Shown piece after piece: positions 45,746-56,012 of a stretch of DNA of 64,000 nucleotides (position 1 is its first letter; each line of letters begins with the position of its first letter). Below the pieces are notes generated by a model. The model ran no database searches. It was not told the DNA's origin and saw only the letters and a list, made by a program, of their open reading frames with translations. This DNA comes from Streptococcus sp. (GTDB lineage: Bacteria; Bacillota; Bacilli; Lactobacillales; Streptococcaceae): assembly GCA_030528055.1 (NCBI GenBank), contig JAUMZQ010000009.1, forward strand, positions 1 to 64,000, in the 5' to 3' direction. The position numbers and the translations under genes were made by a program.

Positions 45746-46909
45746 TTGAGGAAATTTCAGAATAGTTATTTAGCTTATTTTTTGATGTTCAATTTTTTCT
45801 TTTTGTCCTACTCATTATTTTCAACCTTAATATCTGTCTACATGACAGATAAAGGCTACTCAGCATCAGAAGTTTCAATAGTTGTTTCTGCTTCTTTCTT
45901 GACTTCGATGTTGGCTCAGCCGTTCATGGGAATGTTGAATGATAGAATTGGCATCAAAAAAGTTTCGATTTTTAGTTTTATTGCTATTATCATAGGCGCT
46001 ATTTTTTTTATGTTAGCTAATAATTTGTGGTTTCTAGCCATTTGGTATAGCCTAGTTTTAATGTTCATCAATGGTGTCAATCCAATCATGGATATTCTTG
46101 CAGCTCAAAGCCCATATATGTACGGAAAAATTCGTATTTGGGGAACGATTGGATATGCTGTAGGTTCTCAGTTATCAGGATGGATTTATCAATTTATTTT
46201 TCCTCAAGCTATTTTTCTTGTTTTTGTAGCGATGATGTTGATTAGTATTGTAGGAGTTGTAGGCATTGAACCCAAACATGATAAAATTGCGACATCTGCT
46301 AAGAAGAGAGATAGAGGAAGTTTCGCACATATTTTTAAAAATAAAACTTATATTTTTTACCTTGTTATTGTTGCTTTGTATTCAGGAGTAGGAAATACAG
46401 GGCACACTTATATTCCTTCTATGTTAGAAAAAGGAGGTTTGAGTGTTGATTTGGCAACGACAGTTGTTGCGATTTCTGTCATTTGCGAAGCACCTTTGAT
46501 ATTTTACTCTTACCTCTTTATGGATAAAATTTCTATAAAGAAATTACTCTATATCCCCTTGCTGATTATGCTCTTGCAGTATGTGATTTATGGTTTAAAC
46601 TTAGGATTGACTTCTAAAATTTTAGTTACCTTGATTTCTAAGCATGCAACAGGTATGTTATTGATAATGGTGAGTTTAAGAATTGTAGCCAGCTTAATAG
46701 ACGAAAAATACTTGGTTACTGCCATTGCTTTGGTACAAACGCTTCGCAGTTTAGGAACAATTTTTATTCAGAATATTGCTGGAACGATTGCGGATAAATG
46801 GGGATATTCGGAAATGAGCTTTTTTCTAGTAGCTATTTTGTTGGTTGTATTGATATGTATATTCTTTTTAAAAATACCTGAAAAAAATACCCATAGTTTA
46901 TTTAAATGA
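45746..46909 (+). CDS. MFS transporter
   Basis: From TTG 45746 this is a 387-residue, 12-helix major-facilitator protein. Between helices 2 and 3, MGMLNDRIGIKK is the conserved loop-2 motif. The first half has RIWGTIGYAVGSQLSGW, as in the oligosaccharide:H+ symporter/MFS_1-like group. The substrate is unknown. AAGGAG (45730-45735) gives 10-nt spacing to TTG 45746; the TTG at 45737 is too close. No promoter is visible between the upstream terminator and the start, so transcription probably depends on read-through from dacA. Confidence 0.85.
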   Translation: MRKFQNSYLAYFLMFNFFFLSYSLFSTLISVYMTDKGYSASEVSIVVSASFLTSMLAQPFMGMLNDRIGIKKVSIFSFIAIIIGAIFFMLANNLWFLAIWYSLVLMFINGVNPIMDILAAQSPYMYGKIRIWGTIGYAVGSQLSGWIYQFIFPQAIFLVFVAMMLISIVGVVGIEPKHDKIATSAKKRDRGSFAHIFKNKTYIFYLVIVALYSGVGNTGHTYIPSMLEKGGLSVDLATTVVAISVICEAPLIFYSYLFMDKISIKKLLYIPLLIMLLQYVIYGLNLGLTSKILVTLISKHATGMLLIMVSLRIVASLIDEKYLVTAIALVQTLRSLGTIFIQNIAGTIADKWGYSEMSFFLVAILLVVLICIFFLKIPEKNTHSLFK

Positions 46910-46932
46910 AGCTTGAAAATCAAGCTTTTTTT
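46909..46932 (+). terminator. Terminator after the MFS gene
   Basis: AAGCTTGA (46909-46916) pairs with TCAAGCTT (46920-46927), followed by T residues. Confidence 0.88.
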
Positions 46933-46973
46933 GATGAGTGAAACTAAAATAAACGTCATAAGAAATAGTGATT

Positions 46974-46981
46974 TACGAATA
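46974..46981 (+). promoter_or_regulatory. SigX (ComX) box before coiA
   Basis: TACGAATA is an exact match to the combox/cin-box recognised by the competence sigma factor in streptococci, where coiA is a known late competence gene. A leader hairpin (47025-47035 with 47045-47060, one 5-nt bulge) lies between this box and coiA. Confidence 0.88.
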
Positions 46982-47084
46982 ATTTAGATAAGAGAACAAC
47001 TAAAAAAATATTAGAAAAGAATGAGGATACCAATCAATTTTTTAGATTGGTTTGTTATCCCTCCTATTTAAAAGGTGTTTTTAT

Positions 47085-48040
47085 ATGCTAGTGGCTTACA
47101 ATGAAGAAAATAAATTGATTAATCTTTTAGAACAGGATGCTAATGGGAAAGAATTCACTTGTCCTGCTTGCAGAGGAAGACTGCGTTTAAAAAATGGAAC
47201 TATTATCAGAAAGCATTTTGCGCATATCAGTTTGCAAGATTGTCAATTTTATACAGAAAATGAAAGTACAGAGCATTGAATATAAAAGCATCCTTGTTTT
47301 CATGGGGGAAAAAAACAGATAGTATACGAGTAGAAGTATTTTTACCCAAGCTCCAGCAAGTAGCTGATTTGTTAATAAATGATAAGATTGCTCTAGAAGT
47401 TCAATGTAGCACTATCAGTCAACAACGTTTAAGAGAACGTACGATTAATTATCACCAACATGGTTATTCTGTCTTGTGGTTATTAGGTAAAAAATTATGG
47501 TTAAAAAAATCTATCAGCTCACTCCAAAAACACTTTCTTTACTTTAGTAGTAATATGGGTTTTCATATTTGGGAAATAGACGAAAAAAAGCAAGAATTAC
47601 GTTTAAAATATCTCATTCATGAGGATTTGCGCGGTTCAGTTTATTATAAAATTAAAACTTTTAAATTTGGTGAAGAGAAATTGATGGATTGTTTACGAAC
47701 TCCTTTTCAAAAACAAGCGATGACTAGCATGTTTGTAAAACAAGATCAGACAATTTGTCAATATATTCGGAAGCAACTCTATTATCAACAGAATAAATGG
47801 ATGAAGCTACAAGAGAACTTGTATTTGCAGGGTAAAAATTTGTTAACCCAAACAGTAGAGGATTTTTTTCCTCAAGTGCAACCAATCAGAAATCCTTATT
47901 TTTGTCAGATATCGCAATGTTTAGATGTATATTATGATGATTTTTTAGCTTACTATAAAAATGAAAAAAATAAAGAAATACAAATTATTTATCCACCAGC
48001 TTTTTATAAAAGGTTTTTTGGCAAAAATGTGATAAAATAA
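47085..48040 (+). pseudogene. coiA: Competence protein CoiA, interrupted by a frameshift
   Basis: Two overlapping frames together encode one CoiA (about 317 residues in pneumococcus). The first, from ATG 47085 (AAAGGTG upstream), gives the N-terminal zinc-finger part (FTCPACRGRLRL, then KHFAH) and stops at TGA 47277 after NESTEH. The second, from 47276, continues in the -1 frame with LNIKASLFSWG, the nuclease-like block IALEVQCSTISQQRLRER and the rest to PPAFYKRFF. One missing T in CATTGAAT would restore EHLNIK, matching EHLENK of the pneumococcal protein. CoiA is needed for recombination of incoming DNA, so transformation should be impaired, unless the TTG in the TTGA overlap restarts translation or the base is a sequencing error. 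Confidence 0.85.
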
Positions 48041-48059
48041 GGAGAATGGAGGAAATTTT

Positions 48060-49862
48060 ATGGTAAAACAACGAAATGAAATTGAAGAAAAATACACTTG
48101 GGATTTATCAACTATTTATCCAACCGATAAAGATTGGGAATCAGATTTATCTCAAATAACTCAAGACTTGAAGCAAGCAAATGGTTTAGCGGGACACTTA
48201 TTAGATTCTGCTACTGATTTACTAACAACTACAAACTTGCAGCTGACATTGATGTGTCGCATTGAAAGGCTTTATGTATATGCGCATATGAAAAACGATC
48301 AAGACACACGTGTCTCTCAATACCAAGAATATTATGCAAAAGCAATGAGCCTGTATAGTGATTTTGGACAAACATTCGCTTTTTATGAGCCTGAATTTAT
48401 GGCAATTACTGAAAAGCAGTATCAAGATTTCCTAGAAGCACAGCCGGAACTAAAGCAGTATGAACACTTTTTTGATAAATTATTGCAAAAGAAAGCTCAT
48501 GTTTTGTCTCAACAAGAAGAAGAATTGCTAGCAGGAGCTAGTGAGATATTTGGTTCTGCAGGTGAAACATTTGGAATATTAGATAATGCGGACGTTGTTT
48601 TTCCGACGATACACGATGCTGACGGAAATGAAGTTCAATTAAGTCACGGGAATTACATCAGTTTAGTAGAATCCAAAAATCGTGCAGTTCGTAAAGAGGC
48701 TTATGAAGCTCTGTATAGCGTTTATAAACAATACCAACATACTTATGCTAAAACTTTGCAAACGAATGTTAAAGTTCATAATTACAATGCTAAAGTTCGC
48801 AAATTTTCTTCTGCTAGACAAGCAGCTTTATCTGTTAATTTTATCCCAGAAAGTGTGTACGATAGTTTAGTATCAGCTGTCAACAAGCATTTGCCATTGC
48901 TACATCGCTATGTTCGTTTGAGAGCTAAAATATTGGGACTTTCTGATTTAAAAATGTATGACCTATATACACCATTATCAGAAACAGACTATTCAATTAG
49001 TTATGAAGAGGCTTTGGAAAAATCCGAAACTGTACTAGCTATTCTCGGTGAAGATTATCTAGCTCGAGTAAGAAAAGCTTTTTCAGAGCGCTGGATTGAT
49101 GTTTATGAAAATCAAGGAAAACGTTCAGGAGCTTACTCTGGAGGCTCTTATGATACCAATGCCTTTATGTTGTTAAATTGGCAAGATACTTTGGATAATC
49201 TATTTACACTAGTTCATGAAACAGGACATAGTATGCATTCTAGCTATACTCGTGAAAATCAACCTTATGTCTATGGCGATTATTCTATTTTCCTTGCAGA
49301 AATTGCTTCTACTACAAACGAAAATATTTTGACAGAAAAACTATTAGAAGAAGTAGAAGATGATCATGAACGTTTTGCTATTCTCAATCACTTTTTAGAT
49401 GGTTTTCGTGGAACAGTTTTTCGTCAAACACAATTTGCTGAGTTTGAGCAAGCTATTCATGAAGCGGATCAAGCTGGTCAAGTATTAACTAGTGAATTTT
49501 TAAACGATCTGTATGCTGATTTAAACGAAAAATATTACGGATTAAAGAAGGAAGACAACGAAGAAATTCAATATGAATGGGCACGTATTCCTCACTTTTA
49601 CTATGATTATTATGTTTTCCAATATGCAACAGGATTTTCAGCAGCTTCAGCCTTAGCAGATAAGATTGTTCACGGTAATCAAGAAGATAAAGATAAATAT
49701 ATAAATTATCTCAAAGCTGGAAATTCAGATTATCCACTAGAAGTTATCAAAAAAGCAGGCGTAGACATGGAAAAAGAAGATTATCTGAATGATGCTTTTG
49801 CAGTCTTTGAACAACGCCTGAACGAATTTGAATTACTAGTAGAAAAATTAGGTCTTGTATAA
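48060..49862 (+). CDS. pepF: Oligoendopeptidase F
   Basis: This 600-residue M3B metallopeptidase cleaves peptides of about 7-17 residues in the cytoplasm. The zinc motif HETGH is at 386-390 in [11 protein letters not shown], with the third ligand Glu in AEIASTTNE. The [19 protein letters not shown] block is diagnostic. The coiA-pepF-methyltransferase-prsA order is conserved with pneumococcus. It starts 19 bp after coiA with GGAGGAAAT upstream, so it belongs partly to the competence transcript. Confidence 0.97.
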   Translation: MVKQRNEIEEKYTWDLSTIYPTDKDWESDLSQITQDLKQANGLAGHLLDSATDLLTTTNLQLTLMCRIERLYVYAHMKNDQDTRVSQYQEYYAKAMSLYSDFGQTFAFYEPEFMAITEKQYQDFLEAQPELKQYEHFFDKLLQKKAHVLSQQEEELLAGASEIFGSAGETFGILDNADVVFPTIHDADGNEVQLSHGNYISLVESKNRAVRKEAYEALYSVYKQYQHTYAKTLQTNVKVHNYNAKVRKFSSARQAALSVNFIPESVYDSLVSAVNKHLPLLHRYVRLRAKILGLSDLKMYDLYTPLSETDYSISYEEALEKSETVLAILGEDYLARVRKAFSERWIDVYENQGKRSGAYSGGSYDTNAFMLLNWQDTLDNLFTLVHETGHSMHSSYTRENQPYVYGDYSIFLAEIASTTNENILTEKLLEEVEDDHERFAILNHFLDGFRGTVFRQTQFAEFEQAIHEADQAGQVLTSEFLNDLYADLNEKYYGLKKEDNEEIQYEWARIPHFYYDYYVFQYATGFSAASALADKIVHGNQEDKDKYINYLKAGNSDYPLEVIKKAGVDMEKEDYLNDAFAVFEQRLNEFELLVEKLGLV

Positions 49863-50546
49863 ATGGTAGAAACATATAGTTCAACTTCCAATCAAAACAT
49901 GCGTCGACCTGTAGTGAAGCAAGAAATCGTAGATTTTATGCGAACTAGTCTTGAGCCGGTAACCACCAATTTAAAATCATTAGAACTTTTTGCACATCGG
50001 GAAAATATTCCAATCATTCCTCATGAGACAGTCGCTTACTTTCGTTTTATAATAGAAAGTATAAAACCGACGGCTATCTTAGAAATTGGAACTGCCATAG
50101 GTTTTTCAGCCCTTTTAATGGCAGAATCTGCTCCAGAGGCGACAATAACAACTATTGATCGCAACCCTGAGATGATTGCACTAGCTAAGGAAAATTTTGA
50201 ACAATTTGATAGTCGCAAACAAATCACCTTGATGGAAGGGGAGGCGATGGATATTTTGCCAACTTTGAAAGATTCGTATGATTTTGTTTTTATGGATTCA
50301 GCTAAGTCGAAATATGTTGTATTCCTACCAGAAATTTTGAATCATCTCACAAGTGGAGGCATTATTATTATAGATGATGTTTTTCAAGGAGGAGATATCG
50401 CAAAACCAGCAGAAGAAATAAGAAGAGGACAACGGGCAATTTATAGAGGACTGCATAAATTGTTTGATACAGTTTTGAATGATTCCTCTTTTACAAGTAG
50501 TTTCTTGCCATTAGGTGATGGATTACTGATGATTCGAAAAAAATAA
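49863..50546 (+). CDS. SAM-dependent O-methyltransferase (TrmR/YrrM type)
   Basis: This 227-residue class I methyltransferase of the O-methyltransferase family 3 has the SAM-binding motifs ILEIGTAIGFSALLMA and ITTIDRNPEMIALAK, and the metal-binding YDFVFMDSAK with IIIDDV. Bacillus YrrM/TrmR methylates 5-hydroxyuridine in tRNA wobble positions, the likeliest role, but small-molecule substrates cannot be excluded. The ATG follows the pepF stop directly, so the two are translationally coupled. Confidence 0.88.
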   Translation: MVETYSSTSNQNMRRPVVKQEIVDFMRTSLEPVTTNLKSLELFAHRENIPIIPHETVAYFRFIIESIKPTAILEIGTAIGFSALLMAESAPEATITTIDRNPEMIALAKENFEQFDSRKQITLMEGEAMDILPTLKDSYDFVFMDSAKSKYVVFLPEILNHLTSGGIIIIDDVFQGGDIAKPAEEIRRGQRAIYRGLHKLFDTVLNDSSFTSSFLPLGDGLLMIRKK

Positions 50547-50585
50547 TCATATCATCTGAATTCGTTTTTCTCAGCAATTCCATTT

Positions 50586-50631
50586 AACATTACAAACAGT
50601 AGATTTTATTGTTGTTTGTAATGTTATTTTT
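50586..50631 (+). terminator. Terminator after the methyltransferase
   Basis: A 13-bp stem, AACATTACAAACA (50586-50598) with TGTTTGTAATGTT (50613-50625), is followed by ATTTTT. Confidence 0.9.
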
Positions 50632-50721
50632 GTGACTTTTGTGTATCAATTATTCTATGGGAAACTGAAGGTTATTACTTAGGTGTTTTTTAGCAAAATT
50701 TAAGCTATAAAAATAAAATTG

Positions 50722-50730
50722 TGGTACAAT
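50722..50730 (+). promoter_or_regulatory. prsA promoter (extended -10)
   Basis: TGGTACAAT is an extended -10 element 38 bp before the start. AAGGAG lies about 9 nt before the ATG. Confidence 0.6.
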
Positions 50731-50767
50731 AGAAAAAGTGAATTTTAATTAAGGAGTATCAAAATAA

Positions 50768-51763
50768 ATGAAGAAAAAACTTTTAATGGGAGCAGTGACC
50801 TTGTTGTCAGTTGTAACCCTAGCAGCATGTTCTCAATCAGGAGGCAAAGACATCATCACAATGAAAGGGAACACCATTACTGTCAATGATTTTTACAACG
50901 AAGTAAAAACGAATACGACTGCTCAACAAGTCTTACTTCAAATGACGATTAAAAAAGCTTTTGGAGATAAATATGGTAAAAAAATAACAGATAAAAAAGT
51001 AAATGAAGAATTCAATAAAGCAAAAGAAGGGTATGGTTCAGCTTTCCAACAAATATTAGCCCAAAACGGAATGACTGAAGAAAATTATAAAGAGCAAATC
51101 CGTACGCAATTATTGGTAGAATATGCTACTAAAACAGCAGCCGAAAAAGAGGTAACAAACGAAACCTACAAAGCAGCATTTGAAAAATATACACCAGAAG
51201 TAACTGCTCAAATTATTAAATTAGATAGTGAAGATAAGGCCAAAGAAGTACTTGAACAAGTCAAGGCAGAAGGTGCAGATTTTACACAGATTGCTAAGGA
51301 CAACTCAACAGATACAGCTACCAAAGAAAAAGGCGGAGAAATTAAATTCGACTCTGGCTCTACAGATGTTGCAGATACAATTAAAAGTGCAGCATTTGCA
51401 TTAAATGAAAATGCTATTTCAGATGTTGTTACAGTGCAAGATGGATATAGTTCAAGTTATTATATTGTCAAACTGGTGAAAAAATCTGAAAAATCATCAA
51501 ATTGGAAAGATTACAAAGCTAGACTAAAAGAGATTATTATTGCTGAAAAACAAAGTGATACTAATTTCATCTACTCAGTCATTTCAAATGTATTAAAAGA
51601 AGCCAACATTAAAGTGAAAGATTCTGCTTTCCAATCTCTCTTCTCTCAATACATTAATTCATCGGCTTCATCATCAACTTCTTCGTCTTCTTCAACTTCT
51701 AAAGAAACCTCTAGCTCAGCAGCTGAAAGTAGCAGTTCGGAAGCTTCATCATCAGCAGAATAA
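50768..51763 (+). CDS. prsA: Foldase lipoprotein PrsA (parvulin-type prolyl isomerase)
   Basis: This 331-residue lipoprotein helps secreted proteins fold outside the membrane. The signal peptide ends in the lipobox LAAC (Cys21). A helical chaperone part is followed by the parvulin PPIase domain (about residues 142-240: VTAQIIKLDSEDKAKEVLEQ, DFTQIAKDNSTD, KGGEIKF, GYSSSYYIVKLV). The last 35 residues are a Ser-rich low-complexity tail. Position and architecture match PpmA/PrsA of streptococci. Confidence 0.95.
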   Translation: MKKKLLMGAVTLLSVVTLAACSQSGGKDIITMKGNTITVNDFYNEVKTNTTAQQVLLQMTIKKAFGDKYGKKITDKKVNEEFNKAKEGYGSAFQQILAQNGMTEENYKEQIRTQLLVEYATKTAAEKEVTNETYKAAFEKYTPEVTAQIIKLDSEDKAKEVLEQVKAEGADFTQIAKDNSTDTATKEKGGEIKFDSGSTDVADTIKSAAFALNENAISDVVTVQDGYSSSYYIVKLVKKSEKSSNWKDYKARLKEIIIAEKQSDTNFIYSVISNVLKEANIKVKDSAFQSLFSQYINSSASSSTSSSSSTSKETSSSAAESSSSEASSSAE

Positions 51764-51764
51764 G

Positions 51765-51793
51765 TTGACGATTCGTTAATAAATCAGTATAAT
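51765..51793 (+). promoter_or_regulatory. alaS promoter
   Basis: TTGACG (51765-51770), a 17-bp spacer and TATAAT (51788-51793). It begins just after the prsA stop and drives the T-box leader. Confidence 0.82.
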
Positions 51794-51799
51794 AGAACG

Positions 51800-52046
51800 G
51801 TTGAGAATTGATTTTCAAATGATTATTTCAGAGAATTGGCGGTGCTGCAAGCCATATAATAATGAAAATCATGCTACTCATATCGTAAAATTAAATAAAA
51901 TAGACAAGCAAATTAGAATAATAAGAATTCTTATAGGAAACACTTATTCCTCAATTTTGCTTATCAGTGTAAATGAGAATGACAAGTTCATTGAATGAAG
52001 GTGGTACCGCGGTTTTTCGCCCTTCTAACAAAGAACTTGTCTTTTT
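51800..52046 (+). ncRNA. Alanine T-box riboswitch leader of alaS
   Basis: The leader contains AGAGAATTGGCGGTGCTGC (stem I region, from about 51832), the T-box AAGGTGGTACCGCGG (51998-52012) whose TGGT can pair with the tRNA acceptor ACCA, and a terminator GACAAGTTC (51981-51989) with GAACTTGTC (52033-52041) followed by TTTTT. GCT at 51873-51875 is a plausible alanine specifier codon. Uncharged tRNA-Ala should stabilise the antiterminator and allow alaS transcription. The short open frame across 51801-51998 is not a gene. Confidence 0.92.
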
Positions 52047-52091
52047 CATGTTCTGTTCTTAGAAATTTTAATAATAATTAGGAGAATAAAA

Positions 52092-54710
52092 ATGAAATAC
52101 CTATCAAGTGCTCAAGTACGAAAAATGTGGCTCGATTTTTGGAAAACAAAACAACATACGGTTGAGCCATCAGTTAGTTTGGTTCCAGTAAACGACCCTA
52201 CCTTGCTTTGGATTAATTCTGGAGTATCGACATTAAAGAAATATTTTGATGGAACGATTATTCCAGAAAATCCACGGATTACCAATGCTCAAAAAGCAAT
52301 TAGAACAAACGACATCGAAAATGTTGGGAAAACAGCTCGTCACCATACAATGTTTGAAATGCTAGGGAACTTCTCAATTGGAGATTATTTCCGAAAAGAA
52401 GCTATTACTTGGGCATATGAGTTATTGACTAGTCCAGAATGGTTTGATTTTCCAGCGGATAAACTGTATATGACTTACTATCCAGAAGATAAAGATTCAT
52501 ATAATTGCTGGATTAATGTAGGAGTAGATCCTAGTCATTTGATTCCCATAGAAGATAATTTTTGGGAAATTGGTGCTGGACCTTCTGGTCCAGATACTGA
52601 GATTTTCTTTGACCGAGGAGAAGCCTTTGATCCAGAAAATATTGGAATTCGTTTGCTAGCAGAAGATATTGAAAACGATCGATACATTGAAATTTGGAAT
52701 ATTGTTTTGTCTCAATTCAATGCAGATCCTCAAGTGCCTCGTAGTGAATACAAAGAACTTCCGCATAAAAATATAGATACGGGAGCTGGTTTGGAGCGTT
52801 TGGTTGCGGTTATTCAAGGAACTAAGACCAACTTTGAAACGGATCTATTTATGCCAATCATTGAAGAAGTTGAGAAAATTTCTGGTAAAGTTTATGATCC
52901 AGACGGTGACAATATGAGTTTTAAAGTCATTGCAGACCATATTCGTTCTCTATCTTTTGCCATTGGTGATGGAGCTCTTCCAGGAAATGAGGGACGCGGT
53001 TATGTTTTACGTCGTCTTTTACGTCGTGCCTCTATGCATGGTCAAAAATTAGGAATTAATGAACCGTTTCTTTATAAATTAGTACCGACTGTCGGGAAAA
53101 TCATGGAAAGTTATTATCCAGAAATTCTCGAAAAACAATCTTTTATTGAGAAGATTGTAAAAAGCGAAGAAGAATCATTTGCCCGCACACTGCATTCAGG
53201 ACAACATTTTGCCCAAACGATTGTCCAAGAGTTAAAATCAAAAGGAGAGACAATCATTGCGGGGAAAGATGTGTTTAAACTATATGATACCTATGGATTT
53301 CCTGTAGAATTAACCGAAGAAATTGCTGAAGAAGAGGGGTTGAGCCTAGATCGTAAAGGATTTGAAGAAGCTATGAAAGAGCAACAAGAACGTGCTCGTG
53401 CTTCTGTTGTTAAAGGCGAATCGATGGGAATGCAAAATGAAACATTGCAAAACATTACGGTCGAAAGTCATTTCAACTATGAAAAGGAAACTTTGGCTGC
53501 AAAATTATCTGCAATTATTGCAGATAATGAAGAAGTTGCTTCTGTTTCCTCAGGAACAGCCTTGTTAATCTTTTCAGAAACTCCATTTTATGCAGAAATG
53601 GGTGGACAAGTAGCAGATCAAGGAAGTATTTTAGATGAAACTGAGAAAGTAGTTGCCACTGTGGTAGATGTACAGAGAGCACCAAATGGTCAACATTTAC
53701 ACAAAGTGGAAGTACTTGATAAAATGGATTTGAATCAAGAATACACACTTGAAATTGATCACAATCGTCGCCATCGTGTTATGAAGAATCATACGGCGAC
53801 CCACTTGCTACATGCGGCACTGCACAATGTATTAGGAAACCATGCAACGCAGGCTGGTTCTCTTAATGAAGTAGAGTTTCTTCGTTTTGATTTCACTCAT
53901 TTCCAAGCTGTAACACCAGATGAGTTGCGCGCGATTGAACAGGAAATTAATGAAAAAATTTGGGAAGCTATCCAAGTTGAAACCATAGAGACTGATATTG
54001 ATACAGCTAAAGAAATGGGGGCAATGGCTCTTTTTGGAGAAAAATATGGCAAGAAAGTTCGTGTGGTAACCATTGGAGACTACTCAGTTGAGGTTTGTGG
54101 TGGAACACATATTCAGAATACTTCTGAAATTGGAATTTTTAAAATTGTCAAGGAAGAAGGAATTGGTTCAGGAACACGTCGTATTCTTGCGGTAACTAGT
54201 AAAGAAGCATTTGAGGCTTATAGAGAAGAAGAAGAAGCTCTCAAGTTGGTCGCAACGACTCTTAAAGCACCACAAATAAAAGAAGTACCTCATAAAGTAG
54301 CAACTTTACAGGAGCAGTTACGTCAATTACAAAGAGAAAACTCCGAGTTGAAAGAAAAAGTGGCTGCTGCTGCTTCTAATCAAATTTTTAAAGAGGTTCA
54401 GACTGCCAATGGTCATCGTTTTATTGCCAGTCAGGTTTCTGTATCAGATGCTGGAGCACTTCGCACTTTTGCAGATAGTTGGAAACAAAAAGACTATTCA
54501 GATGTATTGGTGTTAGTGGCTGCAATCAATGATAAGGTGAATGTTCTGGTAGCTAGTAAAACAAAGGAAATTCATGCCGGGAATTTGGTTAAGGAACTGG
54601 CTCCGATCGTAGATGGTCGAGGCGGTGGAAAACCTGACTTAGCAATGGCAGGCGGTAACAATCAAGCAGGAATTCAAGAATTGTTGAACGCAGTCGCTTC
54701 AAAATTATAA
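52092..54710 (+). CDS. alaS: Alanyl-tRNA synthetase
   Basis: This 872-residue class II synthetase charges tRNA-Ala. The N-terminal catalytic core includes [36 protein letters not shown] and [14 protein letters not shown]. The tRNA-recognition region follows, then the editing domain with the zinc-binding set ([11 protein letters not shown] and CGGTHI), a coiled coil (about residues 735-760) and the C-terminal glycine-rich end ([15 protein letters not shown]). It is monocistronic, under the T-box, with GGAG before the ATG and a terminator after the stop. Confidence 0.98.
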   Translation: MKYLSSAQVRKMWLDFWKTKQHTVEPSVSLVPVNDPTLLWINSGVSTLKKYFDGTIIPENPRITNAQKAIRTNDIENVGKTARHHTMFEMLGNFSIGDYFRKEAITWAYELLTSPEWFDFPADKLYMTYYPEDKDSYNCWINVGVDPSHLIPIEDNFWEIGAGPSGPDTEIFFDRGEAFDPENIGIRLLAEDIENDRYIEIWNIVLSQFNADPQVPRSEYKELPHKNIDTGAGLERLVAVIQGTKTNFETDLFMPIIEEVEKISGKVYDPDGDNMSFKVIADHIRSLSFAIGDGALPGNEGRGYVLRRLLRRASMHGQKLGINEPFLYKLVPTVGKIMESYYPEILEKQSFIEKIVKSEEESFARTLHSGQHFAQTIVQELKSKGETIIAGKDVFKLYDTYGFPVELTEEIAEEEGLSLDRKGFEEAMKEQQERARASVVKGESMGMQNETLQNITVESHFNYEKETLAAKLSAIIADNEEVASVSSGTALLIFSETPFYAEMGGQVADQGSILDETEKVVATVVDVQRAPNGQHLHKVEVLDKMDLNQEYTLEIDHNRRHRVMKNHTATHLLHAALHNVLGNHATQAGSLNEVEFLRFDFTHFQAVTPDELRAIEQEINEKIWEAIQVETIETDIDTAKEMGAMALFGEKYGKKVRVVTIGDYSVEVCGGTHIQNTSEIGIFKIVKEEGIGSGTRRILAVTSKEAFEAYREEEEALKLVATTLKAPQIKEVPHKVATLQEQLRQLQRENSELKEKVAAAASNQIFKEVQTANGHRFIASQVSVSDAGALRTFADSWKQKDYSDVLVLVAAINDKVNVLVASKTKEIHAGNLVKELAPIVDGRGGGKPDLAMAGGNNQAGIQELLNAVASKL

Positions 54711-54755
54711 CCATTTTTGCTCATTTAAAATAAGGTGAGATAGACTATTTTAGAG

Positions 54756-54785
54756 ACAGACTAAGTAAATTAGTCTGTTTTTTTC
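54756..54785 (+). terminator. Terminator after alaS
   Basis: ACAGACTAA (54756-54764) pairs with TTAGTCTGT (54770-54778), followed by TTTTTTT. Confidence 0.92.
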
Positions 54786-54891
54786 TTTGCGAAATATATA
54801 GATTTTTGGAAATAATAATTAATGGTCTATTGAATAAATAATTGAAAAGTTAAGTGTTTTCATGAAAAAATATTTATATTTTTGAAAATAT

Positions 54892-54905
54892 TGCATATTA
54901 ATACA
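54892..54905 (+). promoter_or_regulatory. ARG box 1 before argC
   Basis: TGCATATTAATACA matches the ARG-box pattern TGNATWWWWATNCA exactly. It lies 9 bp upstream of the -35 box. Confidence 0.75.
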
Positions 54906-54914
54906 TAAAAAGAC

Positions 54915-54943
54915 TTGACAAAGAAAAAAGATAATAGTAGAAT
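54915..54943 (+). promoter_or_regulatory. argCJBD promoter
   Basis: TTGACA (54915-54920), a 17-bp spacer and TAGAAT (54938-54943), between two ARG boxes. Confidence 0.85.
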
Positions 54944-54947
54944 GTAA

Positions 54948-54961
54948 TGAATATTTATACA
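54948..54961 (+). promoter_or_regulatory. ARG box 2 before argC
   Basis: TGAATATTTATACA matches TGNATWWWWATNCA exactly. It covers the expected transcription start and lies 56 bp from box 1. A hexameric ArgR could bridge the two boxes around the promoter. Confidence 0.8.
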
Positions 54962-54977
54962 GAGGTATTTAAAAAAT

Positions 54978-56000
54978 ATGCGAATTTCAATAGTAGGTAT
55001 AACAGGTTATTCGGGAATTGAACTCCTAAGATTATTGCAACAACACTCTGAAATAGAAATAGTATCTGTGCACGCTAGCAAGGAAATTGGAAGGAAATTA
55101 TCAACAATGTATCCTCATTTGGAGGGAATTTGTGATTTAAAAATTGAAGCATTTGATAGCCAGCATATAATGAAGATAGCAGAACTTGTCTTTTTTGCGA
55201 CACCCAGTGGAATAGCCAAAGAATTAAGTCAAGATTTTGTAAATGCTAATTTTCCAGTCATTGATCTTTCAGGAGACCATCGCCTACCAAAAGAAATGTA
55301 TTCAAAATGGTATAAAAAAGAAGCGGTGGCTTCAGACATACAAAGACAATTTGCCTATGGACTAGCTGAGTTTACTGATTATTCCGATAAAAAATTTATA
55401 GCCAACCCAGGTTGCTATGCAACGGCAACAGAATTAGCCCTTATTCCTCTTGTAAAGGAACAAATCATTGACTTAGACTCTATTATTGTGGATGCCAAAA
55501 GTGGGCTAACAGGAGCAGGAAAAACCTTGTCTGATGCTAGTCATTTTGTAACAGTTCATGATAATTATGTGACCTATAAGTTAAATCAACACCAGCATAT
55601 TCCAGAAATTGTTCAGCAATTACAGCAGTTTGATGCAGACTTGAATCATATTCAATTTTCAACTTCTTTGATTCCTGTCAATAGAGGAATCGTAGCGACC
55701 ACTTATAGTCGGCTCAATAAACCATTAAAGGTAGAAGAAATAGAGCAAATTTATCGAGAAATTTACCGAAACAAGCCCTTTGTCCGAATACAACGGGATT
55801 TGCCCAATTTGCATCAAGTAATTGGAACGAATTATACAGACATTGGTTTGGATTATAATCCAGTAACGAATATTTTAACAGTCGTTGCTGTTCTTGATAA
55901 TTTAATTAAAGGAGCGGCTGGTCAAGCAATTCAAAATATGAACTTAATGTTTGGTTTTAATGAAACAGAGGGACTATTAAACAGTCCAACTTATATATAA
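54978..56000 (+). CDS. argC: N-acetyl-gamma-glutamyl-phosphate reductase
   Basis: This 340-residue NADPH-dependent dehydrogenase makes N-acetylglutamate semialdehyde, the third step from glutamate to ornithine. The Rossmann start [17 protein letters not shown] is followed by the catalytic Cys146 in [13 protein letters not shown], the [15 protein letters not shown] loop, and the His region NQHQHIPEI. It is the first gene of argCJBD, and argJ follows at 12 bp. The whole ornithine part of arginine synthesis is here; argF/G/H are not in the window. Confidence 0.97.
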   Translation: MRISIVGITGYSGIELLRLLQQHSEIEIVSVHASKEIGRKLSTMYPHLEGICDLKIEAFDSQHIMKIAELVFFATPSGIAKELSQDFVNANFPVIDLSGDHRLPKEMYSKWYKKEAVASDIQRQFAYGLAEFTDYSDKKFIANPGCYATATELALIPLVKEQIIDLDSIIVDAKSGLTGAGKTLSDASHFVTVHDNYVTYKLNQHQHIPEIVQQLQQFDADLNHIQFSTSLIPVNRGIVATTYSRLNKPLKVEEIEQIYREIYRNKPFVRIQRDLPNLHQVIGTNYTDIGLDYNPVTNILTVVAVLDNLIKGAAGQAIQNMNLMFGFNETEGLLNSPTYI

Positions 56001-56012
56001 ACGGAGGAATAA

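Noticed and set aside
47276..48040. Second half of coiA as an independent gene starting at TTG 47276.
   Set aside because: Its first residues align with the middle of CoiA and it lacks its own ribosome-binding site, so a frameshifted single gene explains it better.
51801..51998. 65-codon open frame between prsA and alaS.
   Set aside because: It lies wholly inside the alanine T-box leader and has no ribosome-binding site or recognisable sequence.
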